Source of the DNA: VAZQ01 sp036406655
GTDB lineage: Bacteria > Pseudomonadota > Alphaproteobacteria > Rhizobiales > Xanthobacteraceae
Direction of reading: 5' to 3'
Length of the DNA stretch: 64,000 nucleotides
Assembly: GCA_036406655.1 (NCBI GenBank)
Contig: DASXAP010000039.1
Location: 1 to 64,000 of the forward strand
Part shown: positions 50,357-59,581 of the stretch, one piece after another
Layout: each line of letters opens with the position of its first letter
How positions within the stretch are numbered: position 1 is the stretch's first letter
The notes under the pieces: model-generated
Databases searched by the model: none
What the model was told of the DNA's origin: nothing
The model's input: the letters and a program-made list of their open reading frames with translations, nothing else
Position numbers and translations under genes: made by a program

Positions 50357-51955
50357 ATGAGCGAGCCGGCACGCCTCAATGTCCGGGAATGGACCGTCTC
50401 CGAGCTCTCGGCAGCGCTGCGGAGAACGGTAGAGGATGCGTTCGGCCATGTTCGCGTGCGCGGCGAAATCACCGGCTACCGGGGCCCCCACTCATCGGGC
50501 CATTGTTATTTCGCGCTGAAGGATGATAACGCGAAAATCGAGGCGGTGATCTGGCGCCTCACGTTCAATCGGATGCGGCTCAAGCCCGAGGATGGGCTCG
50601 AGGTCTTCGTCACCGGACGGCTGACCACCTACCCCGGCCAGTCGAAGTACCAGATCGTGGTCGAGACGCTGGAGCCGGCCGGGGCGGGTGCCTTGATGGC
50701 GCTCCTCGAGGAGCGCAAGAGAAGGCTCGCCGCCGAGGGCCTGTTCGAGACTGCGCGCAAGCAGCCGCTGCCGTTCCTGCCGGAGGTGATCGGCGTCGTG
50801 ACCTCGCCGACTGGCGCCGTCATCCGCGACATCCTGCACCGGCTGGCCGACCGCTTTCCACGTCGCGTGCTCGTCTGGCCGGTGCGGGTTCAGGGTGAGG
50901 GATCGGCCGAGGAGGTCGCTGCCGCCATCCGCGGCTTCAACAGCTTGCCGGAGGGAGCGCTTCACAAGCCCGATCTGCTGATCGTCGCGCGCGGCGGCGG
51001 CTCGCTCGAGGACTTATGGTCATTCAACGAGGAGATCGTCGTGCGCGCGGCGGCGGCGAGCGCGATTCCGCTGATCTCGGCGGTCGGTCACGAGACCGAC
51101 ATCACGCTCATTGACTTCGCCGCCGACCGCCGCGCGCCGACGCCGACTGCGGCCGCGGAGATGGCGGTGCCGGTTCGTGCCGAGCTGCTGGTGCGGGTCG
51201 ACGGCGTCGCGCGGCGCTCGCTCGCCTGCTGGGAACGCGGGCAGGAGGCGCGGCGCGCCGGGCTGCGAGCCGCTGCTCGCGCCCTCCCCTCTGCCGACGA
51301 GCTGCTGGCGATGCCGCGTCAGCGGCTCGATCACGCCGCTGCGCGGCTTCCTCGGGCGCTCACGGCGAATGCGCAGATTCACCATCGCGATTTCTCGGGC
51401 ATCGCCGGGCGACTGTCGCCACAGATGCTGCGCGGGCGTGTGAGCCGCTGCGGCGAGGTGGTCGGCGCGCTGGCCGAGCGAACCAGGCGTGCCCAGCACG
51501 TCCTGCAGCTGCGTCGGCGCGAGCGACTGGCCAATGCGACCGAGCGGCTGAGGGTGGGCTTGCGTGCGAATACCGAGGCGCACCGCGACCGCATTGGCAA
51601 CCAGCATACGCGGTTGCTGGCCCTCGCCGAACGTGCGCAGCGGGCCGTGCAGTCGTTCCTGCAGCAGCGCGCGGCATCGATCGAGCATTGCGGACAGCTG
51701 CTCGGCGCGCTCTCTCATCGCGGCGTGCTGGCGCGGGGCTTCGCGCTGGTGCGGCACCCGGACGGTCGCCCGCTCCGCCACGCGGCAGCAATCGTCGAGG
51801 GAATGCGCCTCGACATCGAGTTCTCGGACGGGCGAGTGCGGGCGCGAGCGGAAGCCTCGATCGCCACTCCCCCGGATCAGGCGCTCACGGCGATGCCGCC
51901 GCGCACGCGCGGCCGCCGCGGCGGCCCCGGTCAGGGAAACCTCTTCGGCGGATAA
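50357..51955 (+). CDS. xseA: Exodeoxyribonuclease VII large subunit
   Basis: This 532-residue catalytic and DNA-binding subunit of ExoVII has an N-terminal OB-fold (FGHVRVRGEITGYRGPHSSG), a catalytic core with GVVTSPTGAVIRDILHRL, ARGGGSLEDLWSFNEE and SAVGHETDITLIDFAADRRAPTPTAAAE, then a long helical coiled-coil part and a C-terminal segment ending GLFGG-like (GNLFGG). The enzyme degrades single-stranded DNA with XseB, which is not in the window. Length is somewhat above that of enterobacterial XseA, as usual in alphaproteobacteria. Confidence 0.95.
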   Translation: MSEPARLNVREWTVSELSAALRRTVEDAFGHVRVRGEITGYRGPHSSGHCYFALKDDNAKIEAVIWRLTFNRMRLKPEDGLEVFVTGRLTTYPGQSKYQIVVETLEPAGAGALMALLEERKRRLAAEGLFETARKQPLPFLPEVIGVVTSPTGAVIRDILHRLADRFPRRVLVWPVRVQGEGSAEEVAAAIRGFNSLPEGALHKPDLLIVARGGGSLEDLWSFNEEIVVRAAAASAIPLISAVGHETDITLIDFAADRRAPTPTAAAEMAVPVRAELLVRVDGVARRSLACWERGQEARRAGLRAAARALPSADELLAMPRQRLDHAAARLPRALTANAQIHHRDFSGIAGRLSPQMLRGRVSRCGEVVGALAERTRRAQHVLQLRRRERLANATERLRVGLRANTEAHRDRIGNQHTRLLALAERAQRAVQSFLQQRAASIEHCGQLLGALSHRGVLARGFALVRHPDGRPLRHAAAIVEGMRLDIEFSDGRVRARAEASIATPPDQALTAMPPRTRGRRGGPGQGNLFGG

Positions 51956-52038
51956 CACTCGTCTCGCGGCTTACACGTGCGAAAACAGCCACTATCTGTC
52001 GACGGCAGCCATTCTCTTCACTGGCTCGGAGAAACGAC

Positions 52039-52281
52039 GTGCTGAACCGAACCGATCGCTCCCCACCGATGGCCGGCGAGGCCGAGATCAAATATCTGGA
52101 CGGCGATTTTCGCGTGGTGCGACCGGGCGCGTTCGTTCGCTGCGCGGTGACCGGCCTGCCGATCCCGCTGGAGGAGCTCAAATACTGGAGCGTCGATCTG
52201 CAGGAGGCCTATGCCAATCCCGAGGTGGTTCTGCAACGTCATTTCCCCCATGCCCGAAGAGCGGGCACGGACGGTGGATGA
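52039..52281 (+). CDS. DUF2093 domain protein
   Basis: This protein of about 80 residues has the DUF2093 core: EIKYLDGDFRVVRPGAFVRC, AVTGLPIPLEELKYWSV and the following DLQEAYANPE. Function is unknown; the family is nearly confined to alphaproteobacteria and is usually next to xseA or lpxK, as here. The GTG at 52039 is preferred because a GGAGA site precedes it; the ATG at 52069 is an alternative. It is convergent with lpxK. Confidence 0.85.
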   Translation: MLNRTDRSPPMAGEAEIKYLDGDFRVVRPGAFVRCAVTGLPIPLEELKYWSVDLQEAYANPEVVLQRHFPHARRAGTDGG

Positions 52282-52334
52282 CGAAGGACGGGCGAGGGGC
52301 AGACGGCATCTCCGCTTGCCGGCTCTGGCCTCGG

Positions 52335-53369
52335 TCATCCATCCGCCGTCCGTCCTCGGCTCTCTGCGAGCCGCGACAGCACGAACGACAGCACGTGCTC
52401 CGGTTGGTCGAATGTGAGCCTGACCGGAAGTGCATGCGCGCGTGCGGCAAGCTGCGCCGCCCGGACATCCCCGGTAACTCGTGCCAGGTCCTTCTCGGTC
52501 GTCACCATCTCCAGCGCGTTACGATCCGCCTCCTCACACAGAGCCTGAGCCTCGCCCGCCGTATAAGAGTGATGATCGGGAAAGCTGCGAGTGGCGGCGA
52601 CCGAAATCGCGGCTTGCGCCAGCGTGGCGAAAAACTTTTCCGGATGGCCGATGCCGGCAAATGCCAACACCCGAGAGTTGCCCAGCTTGGCGAGCATGCC
52701 CGGATCCGGCCGGAGCTGCGCAGTGAATACGGGGAGACCACGCCGGCGAGCTTGCGCGGTGACCTCCTCGGGCCCGGTGCCCGGGGCCGATTGCGGGCCC
52801 AGCAGAACCAGGGCGTGAGCGTGCCGCAGTTGCACCGGCAAGGGAGCCCGCAGCGGACCGGCTGGAATAGTGCGCCCGTTGCCGATCCCGCGGTCAGTAT
52901 CGACCACCAGCAGTGACAGATCCTTGAGCAGCGACGGGTTCTGGAAACCGTCGTCCATGACGGTCACGCTCGCGCCCAGCTCCGCGGCCATGCGCGCGCC
53001 TTCGGGCCGGGCGCGCGCCACGATCGTGGGCGCCATCCGCGCGAGCAGCAGCGGCTCGTCCCCTACATCGTGGGCGCGGTGCCGTCCCGGATCCACCCGC
53101 AGCGGACCGGCCTCGTGCCCGCCATAGCCACGGCTCAGGAAAGCAGGCCGTTCGCCCGCCGCGGCAAGCATCTGCGCCACCGCCAATGCGGTCGGAGTCT
53201 TGCCCGCGCCACCGATCGTCAAATTGCCGATGCAGATCACCGGCATTGCGGCACGGCAGCCGCGTCGATCGAGCCTCGCTGCAGCGACTGCGGCATAGGC
53301 CGTGGCCAGCGGCGCGAGCAATCCTGCCGCGAGCCCGGCTTTGCGCCACCAGAACGAGGGCTCACGCAT
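52335..53369 (-). CDS. lpxK: Tetraacyldisaccharide 4'-kinase
   Basis: This 344-residue inner-membrane kinase adds the 4'-phosphate in lipid A synthesis. An N-terminal hydrophobic helix (about 11-31) anchors it. The P-loop is GGAGKT at 53-58, following ICIGNLTI. The LSRGYGG, VGDEPLLLA and VMDDGFQNPSL motifs are complete. Its start overlaps the end of the Kdo transferase gene by 8 bp, giving a lipid A/Kdo operon with the acyltransferase. Confidence 0.95.
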   Translation of the reverse strand: MREPSFWWRKAGLAAGLLAPLATAYAAVAAARLDRRGCRAAMPVICIGNLTIGGAGKTPTALAVAQMLAAAGERPAFLSRGYGGHEAGPLRVDPGRHRAHDVGDEPLLLARMAPTIVARARPEGARMAAELGASVTVMDDGFQNPSLLKDLSLLVVDTDRGIGNGRTIPAGPLRAPLPVQLRHAHALVLLGPQSAPGTGPEEVTAQARRRGLPVFTAQLRPDPGMLAKLGNSRVLAFAGIGHPEKFFATLAQAAISVAATRSFPDHHSYTAGEAQALCEEADRNALEMVTTEKDLARVTGDVRAAQLAARAHALPVRLTFDQPEHVLSFVLSRLAESRGRTADG

Positions 53370-54666
53370 TGCCGTTGCGGTGCTCGAGACGGATCTGCAT
53401 CAGATAGGGGTCGAGCGCGGCGATCGTCCGGTCGAGCCCGCCTCCGAGCGAGGCGACCGTCTCGCGGGCTGCCGCTGCCACCGCCGAGCGCTCACCGGCA
53501 TCCTTGAGCCAGGCACCCATGCGCACTGCGAGCCTGCCGACATCGGCGACCTGCTCGGCACCGTGCACCTTGTCGAGTGCATCGTAGATTTCGGCAAAAT
53601 TCCAGACATTCGGCCCGTGCAGGATCGCCGCACCGAGCTTGATCGGCTCGATCGGATTCTGCCCGCCATGGCTCACGAGCGAGCCGCCGACGAATACGAT
53701 CGGCGAGAGCCGATAGACGAGCCCGAGCTCACCGACGGTATCGGCGACATAGATGTCGGCATCTGCGGCCGGCAATTCGCCCCGGGAGCGCAAGGCAGCT
53801 CTGAGATGGGCGGCGCTGGCGATCTTGAGAATACCGGGGCCACGATCCGGATGCCGCGGGGCAATGATGCTCAGGAGCCGGGGAAACGAGCCGCGCAGCC
53901 GTCGGTGCGCCTCGATCAGGATCGCCTCCTCGCCCGGGTGGGTCGAGGCGCCGGTGACCACGGTCCGCTCGCCAATCGCCGCCTTGAGCGCCAGCAGGCT
54001 GCCGTCGTCGGCTGGCGGCTCCGGCACGTCCAGCTTGAGATTTCCGGTGGTGGTGACGCGTGGCGCCCCCAGGTCGCGAAACCGTTCGGCATGCTCGGCC
54101 GATTGCACCAGGCACAGATCGAAGGAGCGCAGCAGCGCAGCAATGGTGCCGGGCACCCGGCGCCACCGCCTGAAGGACCGCTCCGAAACCCGACCGTTGA
54201 CCAGGATCAAGGGAATGCCCCGCTTGGCGCTGGCCATGATGAGGTTGGGCCACAGGTCCGATTCGACGAGCAGCGCGAGATCGGGCTTCCAATGGTTCAG
54301 GAAGCGCTGCACGAACCGCGGCGCGTCCAAGGCAATGAACTGATGAATGGCTCCTTCCGGCAAGCGTTGCTCGGCGAGATTGGCCGAGGTCACAGTGCCG
54401 GACGTGCACAGGACACCGAATCCCTTCTCGCGCAGGCGCTCGATCAGCGGAATCACGGCGAGAAGCTCGCCTACGCTCGCGCCGTGCACCCAAACCAGCG
54501 GACCGGCCGGTCGCTCCCGCTTGCTCTGCCCGTATCGTTCATTGAGGCGCCCTGGGTGCTCCTTGCCCTGCTTGAGCCGATGGGAAATGAGGGTCGGCGC
54601 CAGCGGCGCAGCCACGGCAGTCAGCAGCCGATAGCCCCGGAGCGTCAGCGGCAATGCCTCAACCAC
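53362..54666 (-). CDS. waaA: 3-deoxy-D-manno-octulosonic acid transferase
   Basis: This GT30-family glycosyltransferase of about 434 residues adds Kdo to lipid A precursor at the inner membrane. It begins with a membrane-anchor-like segment (YRLLTAVAAPLAPTLI), then ERYGQ, VWVHGASVGELLA, a LLVESDLWPN motif and, in the C-half, GASTHPGEEAILIEAH and VGGSLVSHGGQNPIEPIKLG. The GTG at 54666 is inferred from the usual family start; it lies inside the end of the acyltransferase gene. It overlaps lpxK. Confidence 0.93.
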   Translation of the reverse strand: MVEALPLTLRGYRLLTAVAAPLAPTLISHRLKQGKEHPGRLNERYGQSKRERPAGPLVWVHGASVGELLAVIPLIERLREKGFGVLCTSGTVTSANLAEQRLPEGAIHQFIALDAPRFVQRFLNHWKPDLALLVESDLWPNLIMASAKRGIPLILVNGRVSERSFRRWRRVPGTIAALLRSFDLCLVQSAEHAERFRDLGAPRVTTTGNLKLDVPEPPADDGSLLALKAAIGERTVVTGASTHPGEEAILIEAHRRLRGSFPRLLSIIAPRHPDRGPGILKIASAAHLRAALRSRGELPAADADIYVADTVGELGLVYRLSPIVFVGGSLVSHGGQNPIEPIKLGAAILHGPNVWNFAEIYDALDKVHGAEQVADVGRLAVRMGAWLKDAGERSAVAAAARETVASLGGGLDRTIAALDPYLMQIRLEHRNGNA

Positions 54667-55369
54667 CTTGGACCCCCGGCAATCCGTCGGCGATGGCATA
54701 GGCGCGCGCGGTGGCGGCATCGAGAGAGACTTGCAGGGCGCGCCGTCCCGTTTCCAGCATCGCCGCATCGGCCGTTGCTTCGACGCGAACGGGCGTCCCG
54801 GCAACTCCGGCGACGACCCCGAACGGCAGATTGATCGTCGTGCGGTCCCAGTTGCTCAGCTCCAGGCGCCGCCGCGTCGCGATCGCGATCGGGTAAATCG
54901 GTCGGCCCGAGGCACGCGCAAGCTTGACGATGCCGAGGCCCACGACCCGGGCGATCTTGGGCACATCGGCGGTGAGTGCAACGTTGTAGCCCTCGGCCAG
55001 CGCGTCCAGCATCTGCCTGAAGGCGCTCACTCCGCCTTTCTCGACGAATCCGCCGTCGAGATGCCCGGAGCCGCGAATGATCCCGACCCCGAGGCGCTCG
55101 GCGGCCACGGCATTGATTTCGCCGTCGCGATGGCGCGAGACGAGCACCTTGGCGCGGTCCCCCGGGCGTCGGGCGAACGGCGCCAGAAAGTGCTGGCCGT
55201 GCCACATGGCGATGATGACCGGTATGTCGGGAGTCCCCTGCTCGTAGATGTCGGGGGGCTCGACGATAATGCGGCTGCTCTTCCACACCAGACGAAGGTA
55301 CTCGGCCGCCAGGAACCCGGCCGTCTGCTGGAACGTCCGCGACCCCACGGCACGCCTGACCCACGACAT
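54659..55369 (-). CDS. Lysophospholipid acyltransferase-like protein (DUF374)
   Basis: This 236-residue protein of the LPLAT superfamily is the DUF374 type commonly found beside Kdo transferase in alphaproteobacteria. It has MWHGQHFLAPF as the acyl-acceptor motif region, VSRHRDGEINA, IIRGSGHLDGG and a LTADVPK segment in place of the usual DGPRGP. It is probably a lipid A or lysolipid acyltransferase acting at the membrane; the exact acceptor is unknown. It is coupled to waaA and follows the DUF4170 gene by 8 bp. Confidence 0.85.
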   Translation of the reverse strand: MSWVRRAVGSRTFQQTAGFLAAEYLRLVWKSSRIIVEPPDIYEQGTPDIPVIIAMWHGQHFLAPFARRPGDRAKVLVSRHRDGEINAVAAERLGVGIIRGSGHLDGGFVEKGGVSAFRQMLDALAEGYNVALTADVPKIARVVGLGIVKLARASGRPIYPIAIATRRRLELSNWDRTTINLPFGVVAGVAGTPVRVEATADAAMLETGRRALQVSLDAATARAYAIADGLPGVQGG

Positions 55370-55377
55370 GGGAGCCG

Positions 55378-55629
55378 TCAGCGACGAGGCCGTCGATCCG
55401 CTCCGGGATCGAGCAACCTATGCATGTGAACGATGAAATAGCGCATGTGCGCGTTATCGACGGTTTGCTGCGCCTTGGCCTTCCAGGCGGAATAAGCCGT
55501 GGCGTAGCTCGGATAAATACCGACGATGTCGAGCTTGTTGAGGTCCCTGAACTCGACCTTATCCAAGTCGGTGAGCTCGCCTCCGAATACAAGATGCAGC
55601 AGTTGCCCGCCCGCAGCTTGGTCCGACAT
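55378..55629 (-). CDS. DUF4170 domain protein
   Basis: This 83-residue cytoplasmic protein has the DUF4170 pattern: LLHLVFGGELTDL, a KLDIVGIYPSYATAYSAWKAKAQ core and a helical end AHMRYFIVHMHRLLDP. Function is unknown; it is conserved next to the inositol phosphatase and LPLAT genes in Hyphomicrobiales, which supports the placement of this genome. It lies between those two genes here. Confidence 0.88.
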   Translation of the reverse strand: MSDQAAGGQLLHLVFGGELTDLDKVEFRDLNKLDIVGIYPSYATAYSAWKAKAQQTVDNAHMRYFIVHMHRLLDPGADRRPRR

Positions 55630-55668
55630 GGCTCCTTCCCTCGAGCGGCTGCCCTTGCGGATCGCGCA

Positions 55669-56478
55669 TCATGCCAGTTCCGCAAGCCGCTCGCGGATGA
55701 GCCGGAGCAAGGTCGCATGGCGGGAGCGGCCTGCGGCAACGAGCGATTCGTGTACCGGCTCCGGCCGATTGTAAATCAATGATTCCCCCGCGAAAGAAGT
55801 GAGCATCCCTCCGGCTTCGTGCACCAAAAGATCAGCCGCCGCAAGGTCCCAGTCGTGGCTATTGGGGCCGGCAAGAGCGCCGTCGAGCGCCCCGCTGGCC
55901 ACGCGGGCAAGCCGCAGGGCCAGCGAGGACATGCGCGGCATCGCCTCGATGCCCGGCTCGACCGCTGCGAGCCGCTCCAGGCGCCGCTTCGGCCCGGAAA
56001 ACTTGGCGCCCGCCAGCCGGTCACCGCGACTGGAGCGGATCGGTGCTCCATTCAACGTCGCACCGCTCCCCGACACCGCCAGGAACAATTCATCCGTTAC
56101 CGGAGCAAACACGGCGGCTACAACCGGGCGGCCGGCGTTGACCAAGGCAGCCGAGACCGACCAATCGGAGAGTCCCGCTAGATAGCCGCGGGTGCCATCG
56201 ATGGGATCGACCACCCAAACGTTCTCCTCCTGCAGGCGTGCAGGATCGTCCTCCGTTTCCTCCGAGAGCCAGCCGATGTCGTGCACGGCGAGCAGGCGTT
56301 CGCGCAGCAATCCATCGACGGCGATGTCGGCCTCGCTCACCGGCGAGGAATGGCCCTTGGTCCAGCTCCTGAGCTCACTGCCAAATGCTTGCAGCGCCAG
56401 TGCACCCGCTTCACGCACGGCGGCGGCAAGCCGGTCGCGCACCTCCTCGCGATCGATGAACAAGCTATCTTCCGGCAA
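55669..56478 (-). CDS. Inositol monophosphatase family protein (CysQ-like)
   Basis: This 269-residue phosphatase belongs to the IMPase/FBPase superfamily. The metal site is complete: WLSEETEDD, VWVVDPIDGTRGYL and SHDWDLAAADLLVHEAGG. Sequence style is of the CysQ/3'-phosphoadenosine-5'-phosphate phosphatase or inositol phosphatase kind; the substrate cannot be fixed. Its start overlaps the end of pmbA by 14 bp. Confidence 0.9.
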   Translation of the reverse strand: MPEDSLFIDREEVRDRLAAAVREAGALALQAFGSELRSWTKGHSSPVSEADIAVDGLLRERLLAVHDIGWLSEETEDDPARLQEENVWVVDPIDGTRGYLAGLSDWSVSAALVNAGRPVVAAVFAPVTDELFLAVSGSGATLNGAPIRSSRGDRLAGAKFSGPKRRLERLAAVEPGIEAMPRMSSLALRLARVASGALDGALAGPNSHDWDLAAADLLVHEAGGMLTSFAGESLIYNRPEPVHESLVAAGRSRHATLLRLIRERLAELA

Positions 56479-57814
56479 CAGTCAGACCCTCCACGCGGAC
56501 GGTAGGCGCATTGGTACCGAAGCGAAATTTCAGATCGTTTGCCGGGGTCAATTCCCTGAACATCTCGATGAGGTTTCCCGCGATCGTCACCTCGCTGACC
56601 GGATAGCTGCACCTGCCGTTCTCGATCCAGAACCCGCACGCACCGCGACTGTAGTCGCCGGTGACCTGATTGACTCCCATCCCGATAAGATCAGTGACGT
56701 AGAACCCCTCGGCGACGTCCGCCATCAGCGCTTCCGGCGTCGCCGGGCCGGGCGCGAGATGCAGGTTGCTGGCTCCGGGGGAAGGGGTCGAGGACACGCC
56801 TCGCTGCGCATGACCGGTCGTGGACAAGCCAAGCTCGCGCGCCGTCGCGGTGTCGAGAAGCCAGGAGGTGAGCACGCCGTCTTCGACCATGGCCAGCCGC
56901 GCGGGTGCGACGCCTTCCGCATCGAATGGCCGCGAGCGCAGACCGCGCTTGCGAAGCGGATCGTCGACCACTTGAATGCCCGGCCTGAACAGTCGCTGGC
57001 CGAGGCGATCCTTGAGAAAGCTCGTCTTGCGCGCGACTGCCGCGCCGTTGATTGCGCCCGCGAGATGACCGATCAGTGAGCCCGCAACCCGCGGATCGAA
57101 CACGACCGGCACACGCCTGGTCTCGACCTTGCGGGGATCGAGCCGCGCGACCGCCCGTTCCCCGGCGCTACGCCCGATCGTGTCGGAAGGATCGAGATCG
57201 GAGCCATGCAGCGCGGATGAGTAATCGTAGTCGCGCTCCATCGCCGTGCCGTCGCCGGCAATGGCGGTCATCGATACGCTCTGGCCGGAATTGAGATAGG
57301 CACCGCGAAATCCTTCGCTGGTCACCAGCACCATGCCACCGATGCCGGCCGAGGCGGAGGCACCGCCCGACTTGGTCACGCCGATCACTGCCAGCGCGGC
57401 AGCCTCGGCCTGCCTTGCCCGCTCTTCCAGCTGCGCGACGCTGGGCAGATCGGGATCCAGGAGATCAAGGTCGGCAACGGCGCGCGCCAGGCGCGCCGGA
57501 TCGGCCAGGCCGGCGAACGGGTCGTCAGGCGCCACCCGCGCCATGGCGACGGCGCGGTGCGCGAGCTCGGTCACGTCGGCCTTGGCGTCGTTGCTGGATA
57601 CCACCGCCTGGCGACGGCCGACGAGCACACGCAGGCCGATGTCGTCGCTTTCGGAGCGCTCCGATTCCTCCACTGCATGCTCGCGCACTTCAACCGAGAG
57701 CGAGACCGAGCGCACCGCCAGCGCATCGGCGGCATCGGCGCCGGCGTGACGCGCGGCCGCCACTAGCCGCTCGGCAAGCTCGGTCAGCGCCGATTGATCA
57801 AGCAGTGAGGTCAT
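56465..57814 (-). CDS. pmbA: TldD/PmbA family metallopeptidase subunit, PmbA-like
   Basis: This 449-residue PmbA/TldE-type protein pairs with TldD to form a protease that processes peptides such as microcin B17 precursor. The PmbA-type features are the SVEVREHAVEESERSESDDIGLRV start and the VVFDPRVAGSLIGHLAGAINGAAV, LDTATARELGLSTTGHA and VTGDYSRGACGFWIENG blocks. It lacks the HExxxH of TldD, as expected for this partner. The ATG at 57814 is chosen over a start 24 codons upstream. It overlaps the IMPase gene. The TldD partner is not in the window. Confidence 0.92.
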   Translation of the reverse strand: MTSLLDQSALTELAERLVAAARHAGADAADALAVRSVSLSVEVREHAVEESERSESDDIGLRVLVGRRQAVVSSNDAKADVTELAHRAVAMARVAPDDPFAGLADPARLARAVADLDLLDPDLPSVAQLEERARQAEAAALAVIGVTKSGGASASAGIGGMVLVTSEGFRGAYLNSGQSVSMTAIAGDGTAMERDYDYSSALHGSDLDPSDTIGRSAGERAVARLDPRKVETRRVPVVFDPRVAGSLIGHLAGAINGAAVARKTSFLKDRLGQRLFRPGIQVVDDPLRKRGLRSRPFDAEGVAPARLAMVEDGVLTSWLLDTATARELGLSTTGHAQRGVSSTPSPGASNLHLAPGPATPEALMADVAEGFYVTDLIGMGVNQVTGDYSRGACGFWIENGRCSYPVSEVTIAGNLIEMFRELTPANDLKFRFGTNAPTVRVEGLTVAGR

Positions 57815-58029
57815 TGGGCATATCGATGGCAGGGAAACGCCTGCAGGGCTTCTTTGGACCGAGCGCGGCAACCTCTCGTCAAGCATGAAACCGGTTGGCG
57901 AGCGCGATACCGGGCTTTAACCAGCAACGTTAAGCGGATGTCGAGGCGCTTGCGGCATCGTGCCAGACCGGATCGGGGGCAATTCCGGCAGCGACGATGA
58001 ACCGGACTCCCCTGGCGGGGAGATAGGGA

Positions 58030-58608
58030 TTGAGGCGTCACGCAACAACCGGCAGGGACACGCTTGCGGGGTCGGGCCAATGGCTCGACCCCTTCGCCCT
58101 TCCGCTCCGTTTCCTGCGCCCTGATATCAGCGCCGACGCGCGGGTTCGCGTGGTCGATCTGCATCGCGAGCGCGTGGTGGTACGCCGCGCCTTGCGCGGC
58201 ATGCGGATGGCGCTGAACGTCCCGGTCAGCTGCTTTCTCGGGGTGGTGATCCGTATCGAGCCCGCCGCAGCGGGGGCCGCGGCCGTTGCCGCCGTCGTGC
58301 TGGAGCATCATGACCCCGCTCTCTCGCTCACTCTCTGCCGAGCCCATGATCCCGGCGAGGCGGTCGGCGAATGGCAGTCGTGGGGTCGGGCATTGGGGCT
58401 GCCGCTGCTCGTCGCCGATGCGGATGGCCAGCTGCATGAGCCATTCCCGCGTGTTGGCGCGCTGTGCACCGGGATCCCGTGCGCGCGCCGGCGGAGCCGC
58501 TCGGCGGTAGCTGCGCGGCGGCCGTCGCTGCCGCTACGACGGCGCGCAGGCGCGCTGCGAGTCCCCCTCGTGCATCGTGGCGAGCGAGAGATGATCGCGC
58601 GGAATTGA
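58030..58608 (+). CDS. DUF6101 family protein
   Basis: This protein of about 192 residues matches the DUF6101 family of Hyphomicrobiales: LDPFALPLRFLRPDI, LHRERVVVRRALRGMRMALNVPV, LEHHDPALSLTL and an Arg-rich C-terminal RRRSRSAVAARRPSLPLRRR tail that could bind nucleic acid or membranes. Function is unknown. The TTG at 58030 gives the expected length. It is divergent from pmbA and convergent with ubiA, the usual arrangement in relatives. Confidence 0.85.
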   Translation: MRRHATTGRDTLAGSGQWLDPFALPLRFLRPDISADARVRVVDLHRERVVVRRALRGMRMALNVPVSCFLGVVIRIEPAAAGAAAVAAVVLEHHDPALSLTLCRAHDPGEAVGEWQSWGRALGLPLLVADADGQLHEPFPRVGALCTGIPCARRRSRSAVAARRPSLPLRRRAGALRVPLVHRGEREMIARN

Positions 58609-58654
58609 CCGCCGACCGGTCGCGCCGGCGAGTGGCGAGACCGAGCATGCCCGA

Positions 58655-59581
58655 CTACCAGGGCAACGCTCCGTCGAGCGCCATCCCTGCGAACAGAATG
58701 AGCCCGGCATCGCGGTTCGACTTGAACACATGCAGGCAGTTGACGGGATCATCGATCGCGAGGCGGCGAATTTGCCAACCCAGATGCGCGGCGAAGGCAA
58801 TCAGCCCAAGCAAGAACGCGATCCCGCCTCCGGCTCGCCATCCGGCAACTCCGATCAATAGAACGGCGAGAGCGTAGAAGGCACCCAGCATCGGCTTGGT
58901 CCGCTCCTGGAACAGGAGCGCGGTCGATTTGATGCCGATCAGCGCATCGTCCTCGCGATCCTGATGGGCATAGATCGTGTCGTAGCCGATGACCCAGCAG
59001 ATCGCACCGGCGTAGAGCCAGAGGGCGGGCGGGTCGAGCCTGCCGAACGCGGCCGGCCAGCCCATCAGCGCGCCCCAGGAGAACGCCAGGCCGAGCACGA
59101 TCTGCGGCCAGTAGGTCAGCCGCTTCATGAAAGGATAGACGGCCACCACCGCGAGCGACGCAAGCCCGACGGCGATCGTGAATCGATTGAACTCGAGCAG
59201 CACCGCCAGCCCGATCAAGGCCTGCAGCAGCAGGAAGGCGGCTGCGGCGGCGACACTCACCTGCCCTGACGGAATCGGTCGCGACCGTGTGCGCTCGACC
59301 CGGGCGTCGAGATCGCGATCCACGATATCGTTCCAGGTGCAACCCGCGCCGCGCATCGCGAAGGCGCCGATGAAGAACAGCAGCAGATGCCGCAGGTCGA
59401 GGAGCGCCCCGGCAGGAATCGCAGCAAGTGCTACCGACCACCAGCAGGGGATGAGCAGAAGCCAGGAGCCGATCGGCCGGTCGAGGCGGGCGAGCCGAAG
59501 GTAGGGCCGAGCCCATGCAGGAGCGAGACCGTCGACCCAGTTGCCCGTCGAGTCGGCAACCGGGCTCTCGCCGCCGGTCAT
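58655..59581 (-). CDS. ubiA: 4-hydroxybenzoate polyprenyltransferase UbiA
   Basis: This 308-residue integral membrane prenyltransferase of ubiquinone synthesis joins a polyprenyl chain to 4-hydroxybenzoate. The first Asp-rich motif is NDIVDRDLD at 84-92 and the second is YDTIYAHQDREDD. About eight membrane helices are present and length is typical. The ATG at 59581 overlaps the stop of the upstream hypothetical gene (ATGA), which fixes the start and rejects the long upstream extension. Confidence 0.95.
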   Translation of the reverse strand: MTGGESPVADSTGNWVDGLAPAWARPYLRLARLDRPIGSWLLLIPCWWSVALAAIPAGALLDLRHLLLFFIGAFAMRGAGCTWNDIVDRDLDARVERTRSRPIPSGQVSVAAAAAFLLLQALIGLAVLLEFNRFTIAVGLASLAVVAVYPFMKRLTYWPQIVLGLAFSWGALMGWPAAFGRLDPPALWLYAGAICWVIGYDTIYAHQDREDDALIGIKSTALLFQERTKPMLGAFYALAVLLIGVAGWRAGGGIAFLLGLIAFAAHLGWQIRRLAIDDPVNCLHVFKSNRDAGLILFAGMALDGALPW